From Rhizorhabdus histidinilytica (GTDB lineage: Bacteria; Pseudomonadota; Alphaproteobacteria; Sphingomonadales; Sphingomonadaceae), in the NCBI RefSeq assembly GCF_900167915.1, contig NZ_FUYM01000008.1, forward strand, positions 1 through 64,000: a DNA stretch of 64,000 nucleotides. The letters run 5' to 3'. Positions 61,113-64,000 of this stretch are shown here, in pieces. The notes under the pieces are model-generated. The model worked only from the letters and a program-made list of their open reading frames with translations. It did no database searches and was not told the origin of the DNA. Numbering within the stretch: the first letter of the stretch is position 1; the number at the start of each line of letters is the position of its first letter. Position numbers and translations under genes: made by a program.

Positions 61113-61319
61113 TCAATTACCGATCGAGCGCATCGCCCGCCAGGGCTCCTCGAAGCGCTGTTCGACGATCTGGAGCAGACGATCGAGGCTGTCGACGGCC
61201 TGGTCGTCACAATGCCGGACCGCGTCGGCGATCCGGTCGACGAGCACCGCGATCGCATCGACGCCGTGAAGCGCGATGAGGTCGTCGGCCTTGTCCGGTG
61301 ACGTCAGTTCTGCCTGCAT
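61113..61319 (-). CDS. Small hypothetical protein
   Basis: This 68-residue acidic, helical ORF (LTSPDKADDLIALHGVDAIAVLVDRIADAVRH, LDRLLQIVEQRFEEPWRAM) is convergent with the DAHP synthase gene and separated from it by the terminator. Its composition is protein-like and it does not lie opposite a gene. I recognise no family, and no strong Shine-Dalgarno sequence precedes the ATG. It is a plausible but unproven gene. Confidence 0.5.
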   Translation of the reverse strand: MQAELTSPDKADDLIALHGVDAIAVLVDRIADAVRHCDDQAVDSLDRLLQIVEQRFEEPWRAMRSIGN

Positions 61320-61466
61320 GGACCGAATCTAGCGACCCGCGCACCCGTGGCTACTGCGTAGTTTCCCGGTGCGACGGGCGGTCGGCGCAAATGGCGAACG
61401 CCCTGGCGCGCAACAGCCCTTGACTTGCTTTCCCCCGCCCCATAAGGACGCCGCTCCGCACAGGAC

Positions 61467-61542
61467 GGCCCCTTCGTCTAGCGGTCTAGGACGTCGCCCT
61501 CTCACGGCGAAAACACGGGTTCGAGTCCCGTAGGGGTCACCA
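61467..61542 (+). tRNA. tRNA-Glu (anticodon CTC)
   Basis: This is a 76-base cloverleaf. The acceptor GGCCCCT pairs with AGGGGTC (one G-T pair), and the anticodon stem TCGCC/GGCGA holds the loop CTCTCAC with anticodon CTC. The T arm is ACGGG-TTCGAGT-CCCGT, and the CCA is encoded. It reads GAG. Confidence 0.94.
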
Positions 61543-61869
61543 GCGCCTTTCGGCGCATAGCGCTTCACCAAGCTCAAAATGGATACTCCGCTCAGGAGCC
61601 GGCTTCGGCCCGGATGCGGACCAGGCGGCGTTGCGCCTGCTAATCGCCATCCCCTCGCGTCCGGCGTGGAATAGCCAGCGCCCCGAACAAAGCATCAGAG
61701 TTCTGAATTGTAGGCGCCGAAGCCCCGAAAACAGCCGTTGCGCATTGCCGCGCCGCCGCGCCGATCCCTAATGTCGGCTCGACAGTGACGGGTTCGAGGG
61801 TCGGACCCGGCCCGGCGAACCGGCTCCCAGGTCGGCGTCGGCCAACAGGTTTGAACGACAAGGGCAAAG
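61543..61869. other. Gene-free stretch between tRNA-Glu and the amidohydrolase
   Basis: These 327 bases hold only short minus-strand frames without family resemblance or Shine-Dalgarno sequences. A small hairpin (GCGCC/GGCGC) immediately follows the tRNA. The rest presumably contains the amidohydrolase promoter, which I could not pinpoint. Confidence 0.5.
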
Positions 61870-62976
61870 ATGAACGACATCACTCCCACTCCCTGGCCGA
61901 AGGACCGGATCATCCCCGCCGCCAACTGGCAGCGGCCCGAGGGGGTCCGGCTGATCTCGAGCGACGATCATGTCATCGAGGAGCCCCATCTGTGGGAGGA
62001 GCGGCTGAAGGGCGCAGACAAGGACCGCGCGCCGAAATATTGGAAGGACGAGACCGGCTTCCACATGACGGTCGACGGCGAATCCTATGACGTCCCCGGC
62101 CTGCCCTCCGACTTCCCCGAGGGCCGCGAAGGCTTCTGGGACGTGTCGAAGCGCCTCGCCGACATGGACGCCGAGGGGGTCGACGCCTCGATCGTCTACC
62201 ATGGCCGCGCCGCGGGCCTGATCCGCATGGCCGACCGCGACTTCTTCGTCCGCTGCATGGACGTGTTCAACGAATGGCTGGCCGAGTGGAAGCAGGCCGC
62301 GCCGAACCGGCTCTATCCGGTCGCCTACCTGCCGACCTTCTTCAATCCGGAGGCGACCGCCGACTATCTGCAGAAGCTCAAGCAGCTCGGCTTCAAGGCG
62401 ATCGAGATCCCGCTCAACCCGCGGGGCATCCGCTACAACAGCCTGGCGATGGACCCGATGTGGCGCGCGATCGAGGATAGCGGGTTGCCGCTGTCGATCC
62501 ACATCGGAGCCTATATCCAATATTCGGGGCGCGGATCGTTGGGCGCCAACCTCAACGCCAACCTGATGCCGTTCACCGGCATGTTCGGCCAGTTCGTGTT
62601 CTCGGGCATCTTCGATCGCTTCCCCGGCCTGAAGCTGATCTTCACCGAAGGCGGCGCGGGCTGGGTGCCGGCGACCCTGGAGAATGCCGACAAGATCGCG
62701 CGCGACTATGCGACCGAGCTTCGCCCCAGGATCGCGCATGCGCCGAGCTGGTATTGGCACAACAACTGCTACGCGACCTTCATGCAGGACGACGTCGCGA
62801 TCGAGAATATCGACCGGATCGGCGCGGACCGCATCATGTGGTCGGTCGACTATCCGCACCCGGAGAGCATCGTCGGCAATAGCGAAACGGTCGTGAAGGG
62901 CATCTTCGACAAGGTCGGCGAGGCGAAGGCGCGCAAGATCGTCGGCGACAACGCGGCGGCGGTCTGGGGAATCTGA
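61870..62976 (+). CDS. Amidohydrolase-2 family metal-dependent hydrolase/decarboxylase
   Basis: The 368-residue TIM-barrel protein has VRLISSDDHVIEEP near the N-terminus (an early Asp-His in place of the usual His-x-His). Later it has LPLSIHIGAYIQYSG, LKLIFTEGGAGWVPATLE and IMWSVDYPHPES, the PF04909 pattern. Related proteins decarboxylate or hydrolyse aromatic ring-cleavage products and resorcylates. The substrate is unknown. The neighbouring enoyl-CoA hydratase and acyl-CoA synthetase suggest a catabolic locus continuing beyond the window. Its start is the ATG at 61870, with AAGGGCAAAG just before. Confidence 0.88.
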   Translation: MNDITPTPWPKDRIIPAANWQRPEGVRLISSDDHVIEEPHLWEERLKGADKDRAPKYWKDETGFHMTVDGESYDVPGLPSDFPEGREGFWDVSKRLADMDAEGVDASIVYHGRAAGLIRMADRDFFVRCMDVFNEWLAEWKQAAPNRLYPVAYLPTFFNPEATADYLQKLKQLGFKAIEIPLNPRGIRYNSLAMDPMWRAIEDSGLPLSIHIGAYIQYSGRGSLGANLNANLMPFTGMFGQFVFSGIFDRFPGLKLIFTEGGAGWVPATLENADKIARDYATELRPRIAHAPSWYWHNNCYATFMQDDVAIENIDRIGADRIMWSVDYPHPESIVGNSETVVKGIFDKVGEAKARKIVGDNAAAVWGI

Positions 62977-63001
62977 CGCGGAATGTCCGACGGGGCCGGC
63001 C

Positions 63002-63736
63002 TCAGGCCGGCTTCGCCTCCCAGCGCATCGCCCCTTCCGCCTTGCGTGTCGCCAGCGCCTCGGATTCGATCGCGATCGCCTCCGCCAGCGTCGCCGCGCT
63101 GCCGCGGTCGACCACGTCCCTGGCGATCCGGATCAGCGCGGGATCATGGCCCGCGATCGCCCCCGCCAGCGCGATCGCGCGCGGCAGCAGCCGATCCGCG
63201 GGCAGCAGCTCGTTGACCAACCCGACCCGCAGCGCGGTGGCGGCATCGATCGGCTCGCAGGCGAGCATCATCTGCTTGGCGAAGCGCGGACCCACCGCAT
63301 AGGGCAGCCTCGATCCCATCCCGCTGCCCGACAGCGCGCCGATCTTCGCATGGGTGTCGGCGAAGCGCGCCTCCTCAGCAGCGAGGATGAAGTCGCAGGC
63401 CAACGCCAGTTCGAGCCCACCCGTATAGGCGGCGCCATTGACCGCCGCGATCACCGGCTTGCCGAGGCCGGGCACCATATGGATCAGCTCGGTCACGCGG
63501 TGGCGGGGCGCGCCGGGCGCCGCGAAGCTCTTCAGGTCGAGCCCGGCACAGAAGGCCGGCGCCGCGCCGGTGAGGATCGCCACGCGCCAGCGCCGATCGT
63601 CGCGAAAGTCCGCCAGCGCGGCCGACAGCCGATCGCATAGTTCCAGGTCGATTGCATTGCGCTGGGCGGGGCGGTTCAGCGTCAGCAGCAGGACGCCCTC
63701 TCCGACCTCCGCGCTCAGCAGCGCATCGGTCGTCAT
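63002..63736 (-). CDS. Enoyl-CoA hydratase/isomerase family protein
   Basis: The 244-residue crotonase-fold protein has LLTLNRPAQRNAIDLELCDRL, AFCAGLDLKSFAAPG (oxyanion loop), VNGAAYTGGLELALACDFILAAEEARFADTHAKIGAL shown in part as GGLELALACDF, and GSGMGSRLPYAVG. Members hydrate or isomerise acyl-CoA thioesters. The catalytic glutamates of classical hydratases are not both obvious, so the exact reaction is open. Its start overlaps nothing, but the acyl-CoA synthetase stop lies two bases upstream, so the two are co-transcribed. Confidence 0.92.
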   Translation of the reverse strand: MTTDALLSAEVGEGVLLLTLNRPAQRNAIDLELCDRLSAALADFRDDRRWRVAILTGAAPAFCAGLDLKSFAAPGAPRHRVTELIHMVPGLGKPVIAAVNGAAYTGGLELALACDFILAAEEARFADTHAKIGALSGSGMGSRLPYAVGPRFAKQMMLACEPIDAATALRVGLVNELLPADRLLPRAIALAGAIAGHDPALIRIARDVVDRGSAATLAEAIAIESEALATRKAEGAMRWEAKPA

Positions 63737-63738
63737 CG

Positions 63739-64000
63739 CTACTTCACCATCTCGCGCAGCGCGAACTTGATCACCTTGCCGGTGGCGTTCATCGGCAACG
63801 CATCGACGAAGGTGACGCCGCGCGGAACCTTGTAGTTGGCGAGGTTCGCCTTGCTCCAGCCTATCACTTCCTCGGCGGTGATGGTTGAGCCGGCCGAGCG
63901 GACGATGAAGGCGTGCCCCACTTCGCCCAGGCGCTGATCGGGCACGCCGATGATCGCCGACTGGTGGATACCGGGCAGGCCCGACATCTGCTTCTCGATC
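63739..64000 (-). CDS. Acyl-CoA synthetase / AMP-binding enzyme, C-terminal part (cut by window end)
   Basis: About 87 residues of the C-terminal domain of an ANL-superfamily adenylating enzyme are present. The frame continues off the window edge. Visible are HQSAIIGVPDQRLGEVGHAFIV, the hinge-side NLANYKVPRGVTFVDALP and NATGKVIKFALREM with the catalytic Lys of the family (TGKVIK). It activates a carboxylic acid to its CoA thioester, and the acid cannot be told from this part. It is upstream of and adjacent to the enoyl-CoA hydratase. Confidence 0.93.
   Translation of the reverse strand, partial: IEKQMSGLPGIHQSAIIGVPDQRLGEVGHAFIVRSAGSTITAEEVIGWSKANLANYKVPRGVTFVDALPMNATGKVIKFALREMVK

Noticed and set aside
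61640-61925. Two short minus-strand ORFs upstream of the amidohydrolase
   Set aside because: They overlap each other and the amidohydrolase start, lack Shine-Dalgarno sequences and have low-complexity Arg/Gly/Pro content.

Overview
The window is high-GC, densely coded chromosomal DNA of an alphaproteobacterium, most likely a member of the Sphingomonadales (Sphingomonas/Rhizorhabdus type). The evidence is gene content and order: the pckA / chvI-chvG / hprK-rapZ-EIIA-HPr block with a short alphaproteobacterial HprK, the lptD-surA-pdxA-rsmA block, DUF4170, purS-purQ, class II DAHP synthase, and intergenic repeats of a kind I associate with sphingomonads. The species assignment is inference only. 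Nearly everything is core metabolism and information processing. I see no prophage, IS transposase, CRISPR array or plasmid functions. Many long antisense ORFs exist because of the GC bias and were discarded.

Layout. 0-3 kb: a YqjD/YqjE-like membrane module, an MlaC-type periplasmic lipid-binding protein and DUF4170. 3-9.2 kb (minus strand): rhomboid protease, greA and a carA-rraB-carB operon. 9.3-14.2 kb: YqeY, a DUF559 endonuclease-like gene framed by inverted hairpins, dnaG and rpoD. 14.4-17.4 kb: a PepSY / DUF2271 / DUF4198 / ApbE operon behind a Fur-like palindrome, where the DUF2271 protein carries a flavinylation motif. 17.4-19.1 kb: purS, purQ, a GFA protein and ynfA. 19.1-22.8 kb: a queuosine-precursor transporter, tRNA-Arg, an isochorismatase-like hydrolase and pirin, with a divergent LysR regulator. 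23-25.7 kb: three unassigned envelope proteins. 25.7-29.7 kb: gdhA and a cyanide-insensitive-type bd oxidase with a tiny DUF2474 gene. 29.9-32.2 kb: cofE-cofD-cofC of coenzyme F420 biosynthesis. 32.2-39.3 kb: pepA, then lptD-surA-pdxA-rsmA. 39.4-45.8 kb: a cyclase-family hydrolase, AraC regulator, TPR protein, rsmB, guaB, a diguanylate cyclase and an unknown protein. 45.9-52.1 kb: pckA opposite chvI-chvG-hprK-rapZ-EIIA-HPr. 52.2-55.6 kb: an rRNA methyltransferase, greB, a membrane-tethered LuxR-type protein, two unknowns and a short RadC. 55.9-61.3 kb: lon, opgC-like, class II DAHP synthase and a small unknown ORF. 61.5-64 kb: tRNA-Glu, an amidohydrolase, an enoyl-CoA hydratase and a truncated acyl-CoA synthetase.

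How the genes fit together. The 14.4-17.4 kb operon looks like a periplasmic flavoprotein electron-transfer system. ApbE would attach FMN to the DUF2271 protein, the PepSY-TM protein could pass electrons across the membrane, and the Fur-like site suggests iron control. The cof genes indicate the cell makes, or once made, the deazaflavin F420, although the F0 synthase gene is not here. The PTS block is a regulatory, non-transporting phosphorelay next to the acid/envelope-stress two-component system and the gluconeogenic enzyme PckA. Several intergenic spaces hold paired inverted hairpins (REPIN-like). One such pair brackets the DUF559 gene and supplies the Shine-Dalgarno sequence of dnaG.
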